Positions 26,151 to 33,478 of a stretch of 64,000 nucleotides of DNA are shown here, piece after piece (within the stretch, counting starts at the first letter, position 1; each line of letters starts with the position of its first letter). Origin of the DNA: Silvibacterium acidisoli (GTDB lineage: Bacteria > Acidobacteriota > Terriglobia > Terriglobales > Acidobacteriaceae). The stretch is from the NCBI GenBank assembly GCA_022870745.1, contig CP085323.1, positions 868,001 to 932,000 of the forward strand. Direction: 5' to 3'. A program made the translations under genes and the position numbers. Below the pieces are notes generated by a model that saw nothing but the letters and a program-made list of their open reading frames with translations, ran no database searches and was not told the origin of the DNA.

Positions 26151-26941
26151 CGGCCACTCCGCGCTTCCAGGTCGATAACGAAGTTACCCGCTGCATTCGC
26201 CAGCACGCGCGAACGCACATGACCACCGAAGTTTGTGGCGTACTGATTGGAGAGCTTCGGGGCGGCGTTGTGGAGATACAGGCTTCGATCGAAGCTTCGA
26301 ACGCAGCCCAGGCCGGAACCCACGTTACATTCACGCAGGACGCATGGGAGACGATCTACAAGGTCAAGGACGAGTCGTACCCGAACGAGCGGATCGTCGG
26401 CTGGTATCACTCCCATCCAGGATTCGGTGTCTTCCTCTCGGAGCATGACACCTTCATTCACCGCAATTTCTTCTCTTCCCCCGACCAGGTTGCGTGGGTC
26501 TACGATCCGCACACCGACGAAGAAGGATGCTTTGGATGGGTCGACGGAGAGATTCATCGCATTCCTTTCTTTTCCGTTGTCGATAACGCGGGCGACGGCG
26601 TGGAGCGCACTCCAAAGGAGACGCCCGCAGCCCAGGTCAAAGCGAACGAAGAGCCTCCGCCTGCACCGCAGCAGCCTTTACGCAGAGAAGCCGGTTCGGC
26701 ATGGATGCGCTGGGCAGGCATGGCGATGATCTACCTATCGCTCGTCGCGCTCGGATTTGCAGTCTCTTACTTCCTGTTTCCTCGCATCCTGCTGGTGACC
26801 TTCGACCCAGTCACAAAGGAGCCGCTCATAATCACCCGGGACGGAGAGCGGATCGAACTGCGGCGGCCGGACGGCTCCGGAGCTTACACTTTGCCGCAGC
26901 CAGTGCAGAAGCCTGATTCGCCATCCGGAGGTCAAAAGTGA
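26147..26941 (+). CDS. JAMM/JAB metallo-isopeptidase with C-terminal membrane anchor
   Basis: 264 residues. The complete JAMM zinc motif is visible: Glu28 (MTTEVCGVLIG) and His88-x-His90-x7-Ser98-x2-Asp101 in GWYHSHPGFGVFLSEHD. This is the signature of deubiquitinase-type Mov34/MPN/PAD-1 peptidases, so it could remove or process the ubiquitin-like protein. After the domain (to about 145) comes a Pro/Glu-rich linker and one transmembrane helix at about 189-213, then a 50-residue tail. The peptidase is therefore tethered to the membrane, probably on the cytoplasmic face. Start and stop overlap both neighbours (ATGA and GTGA). Confidence 0.9.
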   Translation: MTATPRFQVDNEVTRCIRQHARTHMTTEVCGVLIGELRGGVVEIQASIEASNAAQAGTHVTFTQDAWETIYKVKDESYPNERIVGWYHSHPGFGVFLSEHDTFIHRNFFSSPDQVAWVYDPHTDEEGCFGWVDGEIHRIPFFSVVDNAGDGVERTPKETPAAQVKANEEPPPAPQQPLRREAGSAWMRWAGMAMIYLSLVALGFAVSYFLFPRILLVTFDPVTKEPLIITRDGERIELRRPDGSGAYTLPQPVQKPDSPSGGQK

Positions 26942-27993
26942 ACGAGAACCAGCCGCTCCGTGTAACGCTTGAAGAACTGACGAAGGACGAGAAGCCTGTC
27001 GCTGTTACCAGCGCGAGCCTGCACTCTGCCGCGGCAACACCCGGCACTACGGTTTACGGCAACATCAATGCCGAGCCCGATGCCCCGGCACTGGCAGAGC
27101 AGAAGGCCAGCATCCTACTGCAGGCATGGTTCTACCTTGGAGCGGCAGGCCTGGTGGGGGCGCTGCTCGGATGGGGAATCGCGGAGCCGGCCTTCGTAGA
27201 CGGGCCAGGGCACCGCTGGGGCAATGCCGTGATGGTGCCGTTGATGGTCGCGATGATGTGCGTCGGTTTCGCGGTCGTCGAGAGTATCGTCGAACGCTCG
27301 GCGAGGAAGGCGCTCATTCGGGCCGGGCTCGCGCTTCCGCTGGGCATCGTTTTAGGGTTCGTCTTCAGCGGTCTTGCCAACATCTTCTATTCGATCGGAT
27401 TGGCGTTCTGCCGCGGAGCCGGGGTGCAGTCTTATCACAATCCAGCGGTCTGGATCGCACGCGGCATCGCGTGGATGGTCCTGGGCGCTGCGGGTGGTGT
27501 GGTCTACGGAATCATCGGGCAATCCATGAAGAAGACTGGATATGGAGCGCTCGGCGGAGTCATTGGAGCAGCGGTCGGCGGTACGATCTTCGACCCCATC
27601 TCGTTCGTCACGCACGGTGGCGCAACCAGCCGGGCGATCGGCTTCGGATTGCTCGGTATCGTAACAGGCGTTGCGATCGGGCTGGTGGAAAGTGCACTCA
27701 AGGACAGGTGGCTTTATGTCACATCCGGACCGCTCGCAGGAAAGCAATTCATCCTCTACAAGCCGCAGACGGTGGTGGGCAGTTCGCAGAACTGCGATAT
27801 TTACCTCTTCAAAGATCCCGATATTCTGCCTCAGCACGCAGTGCTGGAACTTAAGGGATCAAAACTGCACCTGACTGCGCATGGAAGTGTATATGTCGCC
27901 GGACAACCTGTTCGCGGCATGCGGGTTCTTGACAGCGGAAACATCGTTCAACTGGGCCGCTATGGCTTCCGCTACCAGGAGAGAAATCGCTAA
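26938..27993 (+). CDS. Polytopic membrane protein with C-terminal FHA domain
   Basis: 351 residues from a GTG at 26938 overlapping the JAB stop. A 55-residue soluble start is followed by six or so glycine-rich transmembrane segments (LLQAWFYLGAAGLVGALLGW, MVPLMVAMMCVGFAVVES, ALPLGIVLGFVFSGLA and others to about 258). The C-terminal about 90 residues are FHA-like: ILYKPQTVVGSSQNCDIYLF, DILPQHAVLEL, VYVAGQPVRGMRVLDSGNIVQLG. FHA domains bind phosphothreonine, so this could recruit phosphorylated clients or be controlled by a Ser/Thr kinase encoded elsewhere. Its role in the conjugation operon is inferred from position. Confidence 0.8.
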   Translation: MNENQPLRVTLEELTKDEKPVAVTSASLHSAAATPGTTVYGNINAEPDAPALAEQKASILLQAWFYLGAAGLVGALLGWGIAEPAFVDGPGHRWGNAVMVPLMVAMMCVGFAVVESIVERSARKALIRAGLALPLGIVLGFVFSGLANIFYSIGLAFCRGAGVQSYHNPAVWIARGIAWMVLGAAGGVVYGIIGQSMKKTGYGALGGVIGAAVGGTIFDPISFVTHGGATSRAIGFGLLGIVTGVAIGLVESALKDRWLYVTSGPLAGKQFILYKPQTVVGSSQNCDIYLFKDPDILPQHAVLELKGSKLHLTAHGSVYVAGQPVRGMRVLDSGNIVQLGRYGFRYQERNR

Positions 27994-28631
27994 TGAGCGG
28001 CTCCTGCCCCTATTGCCGTAGCCCGTTCGAAGACGGCGAGGAGATCGTCTCCTGCCCGGGGTGTGCGACGGATCACCACACCGACTGTTTCCAGGAGAAT
28101 GGCGGGTGCACTGTCTTTGGCTGCTCCGCTGCTCCGGCAGACGAGCCGAAGGTCAGCATCTCGAATTATGACCTGGCAACGGGAGGCGTGGGCATTCAGC
28201 CAGCGGCGCCCGCATCCTCTTTCCTGAATCTCTCGGCGCCGGAACCGCCTGCGTCTGTGCCGCAAATTCCCGCGAGGACATCGACTCCGCCCCCACCACG
28301 GCCTGCGGGTTCGACTCCGCCGCCGCCACGCGTTCAGACAAGCCACACACCGGTGATGACCTATCCGACGTTTGGAGGATACGGAGATCCGGCCCCCGTT
28401 GTGATCGACACTTACACCCCGAGAAAGAGCCGCGTGGCCTACGTGCTGCTGGCCGTCTTTCTGGGCGCCTTCGGCGGACACAATTTCTACGCCGGGTACG
28501 TCAAAAAAGCTGTCATACAGCTCTGCATCACGGTCTTCACCTGCTTCACTGGCGCGATCGTCAGCTGGATATGGGCTATCGTTGAGGCCTGCATGGTAGA
28601 CCGCGATGACGATGGCGTCGCATTTGTGTAA
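27993..28631 (+). CDS. RING-like zinc-finger protein with TM2 membrane domain, possible E3
   Basis: 212 residues; the start overlaps the FHA gene stop (TAATG). The N-terminus has a RING-type cross-brace ligand set: Cys5, Cys8, Cys21, Cys24, His29 (or His28), Cys32, Cys39 and Cys44 (CPYC, CPGC, HHTDC, C-x4-C). A Pro-rich linker of about 80 residues follows. The C-terminal TM2 domain (about 145-205) has RKSRVAYVLLAVFLGAFGGHNFYAG and two helices. With E1 and E2 genes in the same operon, a membrane-bound E3 ligase or E2 adaptor is the natural guess. Prokaryotic RINGs are not always ligases. Confidence 0.82.
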   Translation: MSGSCPYCRSPFEDGEEIVSCPGCATDHHTDCFQENGGCTVFGCSAAPADEPKVSISNYDLATGGVGIQPAAPASSFLNLSAPEPPASVPQIPARTSTPPPPRPAGSTPPPPRVQTSHTPVMTYPTFGGYGDPAPVVIDTYTPRKSRVAYVLLAVFLGAFGGHNFYAGYVKKAVIQLCITVFTCFTGAIVSWIWAIVEACMVDRDDDGVAFV

Positions 28632-28662
28632 CTCTACTTTGACTTAGCACTGGAGGACATAC

Positions 28663-29310
28663 ATGAACTACTTCATCACGCGCGATGGTCAGCAGTATGG
28701 ACCCTACACGCTATCGGACCTGCAAAGATACGTCGCCTCGGGAGAGATCCTGTTGACCGACCTCGCCTTCAGTGAGGGAATGGCAGAACCTCTGCCGGTC
28801 TCCCAGATCATCGGCACCATACCTGTTCCGCAGCCGGTCTACCAGGTGAGCGCGATGAACACCGATTCGCTCTATCCCGATCCGCCAAACCTGCACTGGG
28901 GTCTGGTTCTTCTGTTCGATATTCTGAGCTGCGGTCTTTTCCAGATCGCGTGGGACCTGGTGCAGTCTTCATGGATGAAAAAGGTCGCTCCACAGAGTAA
29001 GGCTTTCTATTACTACTGCGCCTGCGCCGGTTGCGGCGTGTTGATTTTCTTTGTCAGCTTTTTCCAGGCTCAGCATCACCACCACAGCCCGCTGCTCGGA
29101 TTGCTACAGATCGCCGACTTCATCCTCGTGCTGATTGGCAGGTTCAGCCTGAAGGCTTCACTCGAACAGCACTTCAACACCGTTGAGCCCATGGCCCTTC
29201 AACTGAGCGGTGTGATGACATTCTTCTTCGGCGGCATCTACTTTCAGTACCACCTGAACGACATCGTGCGCCGCAAGAACTTCGATCGCATGACTCGGGC
29301 AGCTGTATGA
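28663..29310 (+). CDS. GYF_2-domain membrane protein
   Basis: 215 residues. Residues 1-50 (MNYFITRDGQQYGPYTLSDL, then VASGEILLTDLAFSEGM) form a GYF_2 domain, a fold that binds proline-rich peptides. Four hydrophobic segments follow, with a His-rich loop (QAQHHHHSP). The Pro-rich linker of the RING-TM2 protein encoded just upstream is an obvious possible partner; this is inference. Its stop overlaps the DUF2752 start (ATGA). Confidence 0.78.
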   Translation: MNYFITRDGQQYGPYTLSDLQRYVASGEILLTDLAFSEGMAEPLPVSQIIGTIPVPQPVYQVSAMNTDSLYPDPPNLHWGLVLLFDILSCGLFQIAWDLVQSSWMKKVAPQSKAFYYYCACAGCGVLIFFVSFFQAQHHHHSPLLGLLQIADFILVLIGRFSLKASLEQHFNTVEPMALQLSGVMTFFFGGIYFQYHLNDIVRRKNFDRMTRAAV

Positions 29311-29693
29311 GATACGCAACGCGCTGCGCGGTCGCAAACCTGCTCGCGCTCGCGACAGTAGTTTGCGCCTTTCTGCTGCGCCGTTTTCCGCCGGAGACGA
29401 CGCAGTTCTATCCGCGCTGTCCAGTCTATGTCTGGCTCCATCTCTATTGCCCAGGCTGCGGTGGAACACGCGCCGCAGCAGCACTTCTACACGGCAGGTT
29501 CATGGAGGCGATCCATTGGAACATCGCCTTCGTCATGCTGTCGCCGCTTGTTCTGCTGTTCCTGGCGCTCTGCTACTGGCGCGCCGTGCAACGGAAAGAC
29601 TTTGTGTGGCCAGCGGTCCCTGAATCACTTTTGAAGACGATTCTTGTGCTGTCAGCGGTATTCTTTATTGCCAGAAACATCCCAGCTCACTGA
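29307..29693 (+). CDS. DUF2752 membrane protein
   Basis: 128 residues with three hydrophobic helices. The DUF2752 core is YVWLHLYCPGCGGTRAAAALLHGRFMEAIHWN, read as CPGCGGTR followed by a small helix and HWN. The function of DUF2752 is unknown; the Cys pair could bind metal or be redox-active. It is coupled to the GYF_2 gene. Confidence 0.82.
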   Translation: MRYATRCAVANLLALATVVCAFLLRRFPPETTQFYPRCPVYVWLHLYCPGCGGTRAAAALLHGRFMEAIHWNIAFVMLSPLVLLFLALCYWRAVQRKDFVWPAVPESLLKTILVLSAVFFIARNIPAH

Positions 29694-29724
29694 ACCATCT
29701 ACCGGCTCCGGAGAAAGACGCAAC

Positions 29725-30237
29725 ATGCCATCGCCTCGCACTCGCAGACTCAAGACTGACCATGAACGCATGGTCAGACGTTTCGCTGACTGGCCGGCCA
29801 TACAGATTACAGCCACGGCGGGCATGCCTCCGGAACTCTATCGCTTTACCTACAACCTGAAGGGGCTATACGTGAATGCGACTGGTGACATTCTCGAACG
29901 CGATTCGCACCTGCTTGAGGTAAACCTCTCGCTGGACTATCCGAGACGGGCACCGCAATGCCGCATGCTGACACCGGTCTTTCATCCGAACTTCGATGAT
30001 GCAACCGTGTGCATCGGCGACTTCTGGGCAGCTTCTGAAGGACTGGACGACCTCGTCGTTCGAATCGGGAGAATGATCGCTTACCAGGAATACAACACGA
30101 GAAGTCCACTCAACGGTCTCGCGGCGAAATGGGCTTCGGAGCATAGCGCGCAATTGCCCATCGACAACCGCATTGTGGCGCCTCCATCGGAAAACCTTTC
30201 CGAGCCCGAGATTTCTACCGGAACCGTATCCGTTTAG
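29725..30237 (+). CDS. E2-like ubiquitin-conjugating enzyme (UBC fold)
   Basis: 170 residues from the ATG at 29725, chosen because GGAGAAAG lies seven bases upstream; an upstream open frame overlaps the DUF2752 gene. The UBC core shows LEVNLSLDYPRRAPQCRMLT, then FHPNFDDATVCIGDFW. His87-Pro88-Asn89 is the HPN motif with the oxyanion-hole Asn, and Cys96 occupies the catalytic-cysteine position seven residues after Asn89, as in eukaryotic E2s. The C-terminal helix is present (SPLNGLAAKWASEH). A 30-residue Pro/Ser/Glu tail follows. It closes the operon and makes the system chemically complete. Confidence 0.87.
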   Translation: MPSPRTRRLKTDHERMVRRFADWPAIQITATAGMPPELYRFTYNLKGLYVNATGDILERDSHLLEVNLSLDYPRRAPQCRMLTPVFHPNFDDATVCIGDFWAASEGLDDLVVRIGRMIAYQEYNTRSPLNGLAAKWASEHSAQLPIDNRIVAPPSENLSEPEISTGTVSV

Positions 30238-30248
30238 CAGCGGGAAAG

Positions 30249-30620
30249 ATTCGAACTCGATTCTAAGCCTTGAAACATTGAAAAATGATCATGGCCTGGA
30301 CTACCCACACAAGTATCGGAGAGATGGAAGGCTTCGAATCATGGGCGTCCTGGCAGAAGCAGGCGGGCCTTTGGGGTTCTCTCACGATGGATCGGGTCGG
30401 ATGCGTCAGCACGGAATCGTGAACCAAAATCCTGAGAGATCTCGAACTAGATAGGTTGGTGACGCGTGCTGTATTTCCGGAGGTGCCGCCAAGTGTCGAG
30501 TACAACACCACGCGTTGGGTATCGCCATGCTGGAACAGACAACATCTGTTTTGGCTCTGGATGGTCGGCGATACCGACAAGTTCGGGAAGGCGCGACGTA
30601 CACACGACCGAGCATCTGCG
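30249..30620 (+). pseudogene. Decayed HxlR-family regulator
   Basis: Stretches in all three plus frames match the intact HxlR protein at 37267-37665 in order: GVLAEAGGPLGFS (compare SVLAEEGSPLRFS), [19 protein letters not shown] (compare LVTREMFPEVPPRVEYTIT), ALGIAMLEQ (compare ELGLGMLEH), LWMV and [11 protein letters not shown] (compare NFERARRKYDER). The frame changes at least three times and stops interrupt it. This explains most of the gap between the E2 gene and the TetR gene. Boundaries are approximate. Confidence 0.75.
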
Positions 30621-30803
30621 ACGACTGGCATCCCATCTGATCAGGTCCAGACAGAAGATTGCGCTCGATTGAATGCTGATTGATTCGATACCGCTTCCGA
30701 GCGAAATCAAGCGACGCGGATTGAGTCGCCAATCCTTCAGGAACTGGGGACTCCGTAGCTACCTTTCGAGACCTAATCACCGTCCCCGGGGGATCTGTCT
30801 CAA

Positions 30804-31391
30804 CTAACTCTTCAACAAAACATTGAATGCGTTATCGAAGAAGAGATCAAGCGGTTTATCGCTTTGCAATGTTTTGGCCCGCACCTGCGCTCCTTCCCAG
30901 CCATCAACCAGGAGAGCGGCAAGATCTTTCGGCTTGGCAATCGTGTGCAATTCCCGGCTATCAATGCCCTCCTGAAGCGTCCTCGCAATGGCGCTCTCCC
31001 AAGCTTCAAAGGCCTGAATCAGAGTCTTTCGGATCTCTGCGTTATGAGCCGCGACCTCCAGACTCATATTACCCAGCAGACAACCAGCGATCGGTCCGCC
31101 TCGAACTCCGTAGGTCGCTATCAGGTCTTTGAAGTATCGACGAAGCTTCTTCATCGGAGAAAGGTTGGAGTGAATGAGCAGCTTCTCCCACCGTTCCTGC
31201 TCACCTGCCGCGTACCTCTTGATCACTTCAAGAATGAACTCATCTTTTGTTGTGAAGTGGTGATAAAAGGAGCCCTTGGGCACCTTCGCCTCCTCCAGAA
31301 CCTGGTTCACCCCCGTAGCCGAATACCCGCCGGAACGAACGATGCCAACTCCAACTTGAATGAGATGTTCTCTTGTAGATTGTTTGCTCAT
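30804..31391 (-). CDS. TetR/AcrR-family repressor, copy 1
   Basis: 195 residues. The N-terminal HTH is GYSATGVNQVLEEAKVPKGSFYHHFTTKDEFILEVI, standard for this group. The C-terminal domain has GGPIAGCLLGNMSLEVAAHN and VDGWEGAQVRAKT, shared with the two other TetR proteins of this block. The conserved Cys in AGCLLGN might sense thiol-reactive compounds, as in NemR-like regulators; this is inference. A near-match to the AGAC-NN-GTCT operator lies 13 bases upstream of its start, suggesting autoregulation. Confidence 0.9.
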   Translation of the reverse strand: MSKQSTREHLIQVGVGIVRSGGYSATGVNQVLEEAKVPKGSFYHHFTTKDEFILEVIKRYAAGEQERWEKLLIHSNLSPMKKLRRYFKDLIATYGVRGGPIAGCLLGNMSLEVAAHNAEIRKTLIQAFEAWESAIARTLQEGIDSRELHTIAKPKDLAALLVDGWEGAQVRAKTLQSDKPLDLFFDNAFNVLLKS

Positions 31392-31403
31392 CTGAGTGCG
31401 GTT

Positions 31404-31413
31404 AGACCGGTGT
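31404..31413. promoter_or_regulatory. TetR-type operator variant upstream of TetR copy 1
   Basis: AGACCGGTGT matches AGAC-NN-GTCT at all fixed positions but one, and on the minus strand reads CCGGTCTAACC, close to the CTGGTCTAATC core of the other sites. Confidence 0.45.
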
Positions 31414-31491
31414 CAACCCATCCTCGTTTTGATCCTGTTCTCGCAGGTATTGCTTAGGTGTACCCATTGAAACCGAGTCCTTGCTCGTGGA

Positions 31492-31524
31492 AGCAACGGG
31501 AGGCGGCCATCGCCTCCCGTTGCT
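31492..31524. terminator. Hairpin downstream of DJ-1 copy 1
   Basis: AGCAACGGGAGGCG pairs perfectly with CGCCTCCCGTTGCT around GCCAT (14-base stem), 33 bases beyond the DJ-1 stop at 31557. There is no clear T-run on the minus strand. Confidence 0.6.
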
Positions 31525-31556
31525 CCCACGCCGCGCTGCGTTAGTGGCGATTTCAT

Positions 31557-32429
31557 TCAGCGCGAGCTACCGTCCAACTTTGCGACGAGTGTGTTGCCGA
31601 ACTCTTCAGCGGACATAGGTTGCTGGCCCGTGATCAGTTCGCGATCTACAACGACATTGGAGTGCCAGTTCGTGAACGTGTCGACGTGGGCGCCCGCTTC
31701 TGCGAGTGCATTGACGGGATAGAACTGCACGTAGCCACCCAGACCCTTCGGGCCTTCAAGAGCTTCCTCTTCACCGGTCGAAAAGATCGTCACGTGATAG
31801 CCGGCGTAGGGCCAATTCTTGGCGAGGGAACTTGCGCTGCCGTCACCTGCAATTAGTGCCTTCTGGAAAGCCACCGAATCGCTCAAGGTCGAAAGCAGAA
31901 CAATAGGACCATGGCAGATAATGCCAGTGGTGCGGCCTGCATTGTGAAAGCTGGTGAGGATCGTACCGAGACTCTTGTCCTGGATCAAATCCACCATCGG
32001 GGCGTGACCGCCGGGAATAAAGAGACCGACGTACCCATCAGTGCCCTCAGAGACCACGGAAGCCAGAGTCTTCGGATGCTTGAGCTGGTCGATGCCCTGC
32101 ACATACTTGAATGCCTCTTCGCGTGCGTTGTCATCGCCACCAAAGAACATCTTGTTATTCGAGTTGGCGTCCATGACGGGTGTATCGCCCTTCGGATTCG
32201 CGATCACCGGCGTATAGCCTGCTTCGACGAGCTTCTTGTAGGGAACTTCAAACTCATTCAGGTAATAGCCCGTCTTGTACTGCTTGCCGTCCTTCAGCGC
32301 CAGTTCACTCGCGCTGGACATGACAACAAGAACCTTACCTTTGGATTGCGACTGCGCTTCGGAGATCGCGGGGATGCCTGTCATAAGGATTGCCAGGGCC
32401 GCCAGAACTGCTTTCTTGAACATGTACAT
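31557..32429 (-). CDS. Exported DJ-1/PfpI-family protein, copy 1
   Basis: 290 residues from the ATG at 32429 (AGAGG upstream), which begins a signal peptide MYMFKKAVLAALAILMTGIP. The DJ-1/PfpI fold follows: KGKVLVVMSSASELALKDG, YYLNEFEVP with the conserved Glu, LFIPGGHAP, and the nucleophile elbow GIICHGPIVLL with Cys-His. The family includes Hsp31-like chaperones, deglycase/glyoxalase enzymes and amidotransferase-like proteins. The export signal is unusual for this family. It shares a promoter-operator arrangement with copies 2 and 3. Confidence 0.87.
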   Translation of the reverse strand: MYMFKKAVLAALAILMTGIPAISEAQSQSKGKVLVVMSSASELALKDGKQYKTGYYLNEFEVPYKKLVEAGYTPVIANPKGDTPVMDANSNNKMFFGGDDNAREEAFKYVQGIDQLKHPKTLASVVSEGTDGYVGLFIPGGHAPMVDLIQDKSLGTILTSFHNAGRTTGIICHGPIVLLSTLSDSVAFQKALIAGDGSASSLAKNWPYAGYHVTIFSTGEEEALEGPKGLGGYVQFYPVNALAEAGAHVDTFTNWHSNVVVDRELITGQQPMSAEEFGNTLVAKLDGSSR

Positions 32430-32481
32430 AACGCCTCTTCTGAATCTGTAGTTAAGCCGATTGCCTGGCTTACAAAAGAAT

Positions 32482-32510
32482 AGATTAGACCAGTCTGTTC
32501 CTTGATTCAA
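32482..32510 (-). promoter_or_regulatory. Promoter with embedded TetR-type operator, DJ-1 copy 1
   Basis: On the minus strand TTGAAT (-35) and TAATCT (-10) are 17 bases apart. The palindromic core CAGACTGGTCT occupies the end of the spacer and overlaps the -10. The same layout occurs at 35859-35887 and 38556-38584. Confidence 0.7.
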
Positions 32511-32810
32511 AAAAAACTATTACTACGGCTCAAAAGGGGGAGAAAAAGTCGGATCATTCTATCCCTACCCTACGAGGAAAACGATGCCGTCGCTCGTCCT
32601 TGAAGTGTAGCGAGTTGCTCACTCATAATGATGCGTTGCCGTTGCGCTTCCTCGATCTGTGCCCTAGCGCGAGCCATGGAGTGGGCATCCAAAACCGGAT
32701 TCGGTCCCACGCGACTCCCGCAATGGCGCGCACATCTCAGGACTTCGCTTCTCTTACCTTTCGCGGTTGGCTCACCGATCCAGGCTGATCGTCCTGTCAT
32801 CCTATCTGGC
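32511..32810. other. Intergenic region between DJ-1 copy 1 and the exported hypothetical protein gene
   Basis: About 300 bases. The minus strand contains a short open frame that would encode a helical, charged peptide (MARARAQIEEAQRQRIIMSE near 32670). It has no ribosome site and no recognisable homology, so it may be a remnant of a larger gene. Nothing else was seen. Confidence 0.3.
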
Positions 32811-33398
32811 TTATGGGCGTCCCATAACGTGGATGTGTGCGTAGGGGGAACCAGCCCACATGATGTAAACACCGGTTGGCTTATGACTCGTTGGTAGCCC
32901 TGTCGTCTTGGGATCGAATGGCCAAAGGATCATCCAGTGAGGCCCAATTTTGATTGCCGGCGAGGTTTTGTCGTTAGGGTCAGTATCGCTTCTCTGGGTC
33001 GCTCCGGCGAGCATGTATTCGATACCAGGAACCGTTGTCGTAGGTCTCGGCTTATGTTCGTCAAAGTCTTTGTTCCACTGCACGGCTACCTTGTCCATAC
33101 ACATCGGGGGCATGCCTACGCGGCTTGGGTCTCCCGGCATGCAGGTGAAATCGTTGGTGCCCTGCCGCAGAACCCGCATACCGCCACGTCCATCGGGTTC
33201 AACGACCGTCGCGTCCTTCGCGACATTGGTGGGACCAGCAGAGAGAGCAAGAGCTATTTTCTGTTGCGCGCTCAGCGTGCTGGGTTTCATCTTCATACCA
33301 GCCATCTCCTGGGCCTGCGCCGCCATGGGAATGCCGGTAGAAGCCAGGAACATGCCAAAGATCAATACGGACGTTGCAATCTTCATCGGAATTCGCAT
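32811..33398 (-). CDS. Exported protein of unknown function
   Basis: 195 residues from the ATG at 33398 (AAGG eight bases upstream), starting a signal peptide (KIATSVLIFGMFLASTGIPM then AAQA). Features include a Met-rich stretch after cleavage (EMAGMKMKP), two Cys within FTCMPGDPSRVGMPPMCMD and a C-terminal WMILWPFDP, ending YIMWAGSPYAHIHVMGRP. I do not recognise a named family. The Met/Cys/His-rich make-up could indicate metal binding. It ends the minus-strand pair with the aldehyde dehydrogenase. Confidence 0.7.
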   Translation of the reverse strand: MRIPMKIATSVLIFGMFLASTGIPMAAQAQEMAGMKMKPSTLSAQQKIALALSAGPTNVAKDATVVEPDGRGGMRVLRQGTNDFTCMPGDPSRVGMPPMCMDKVAVQWNKDFDEHKPRPTTTVPGIEYMLAGATQRSDTDPNDKTSPAIKIGPHWMILWPFDPKTTGLPTSHKPTGVYIMWAGSPYAHIHVMGRP

Positions 33399-33478
33399 AT
33401 CAAGGTCCTTTTCTGTTGAGTGGCGAAAGTAGAAAGAACGCAGCTGCTCCTCACAAGACGAGAGCAGCTGCAGATGCA

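Noticed and set aside
23554-30237. Reading the ubiquitin-like operon as a CBASS system
   Set aside because: There is no CD-NTase and no Cap effector. The E1 and E2 are separate genes, unlike the fused Cap2, and the JAB is membrane-anchored.
32570-32872. A 100-codon minus-strand frame between DJ-1 copy 1 and the exported protein gene
   Set aside because: It overlaps the 3' end of the exported protein gene, has no ribosome site and no family similarity; only a short helical part looks protein-like.
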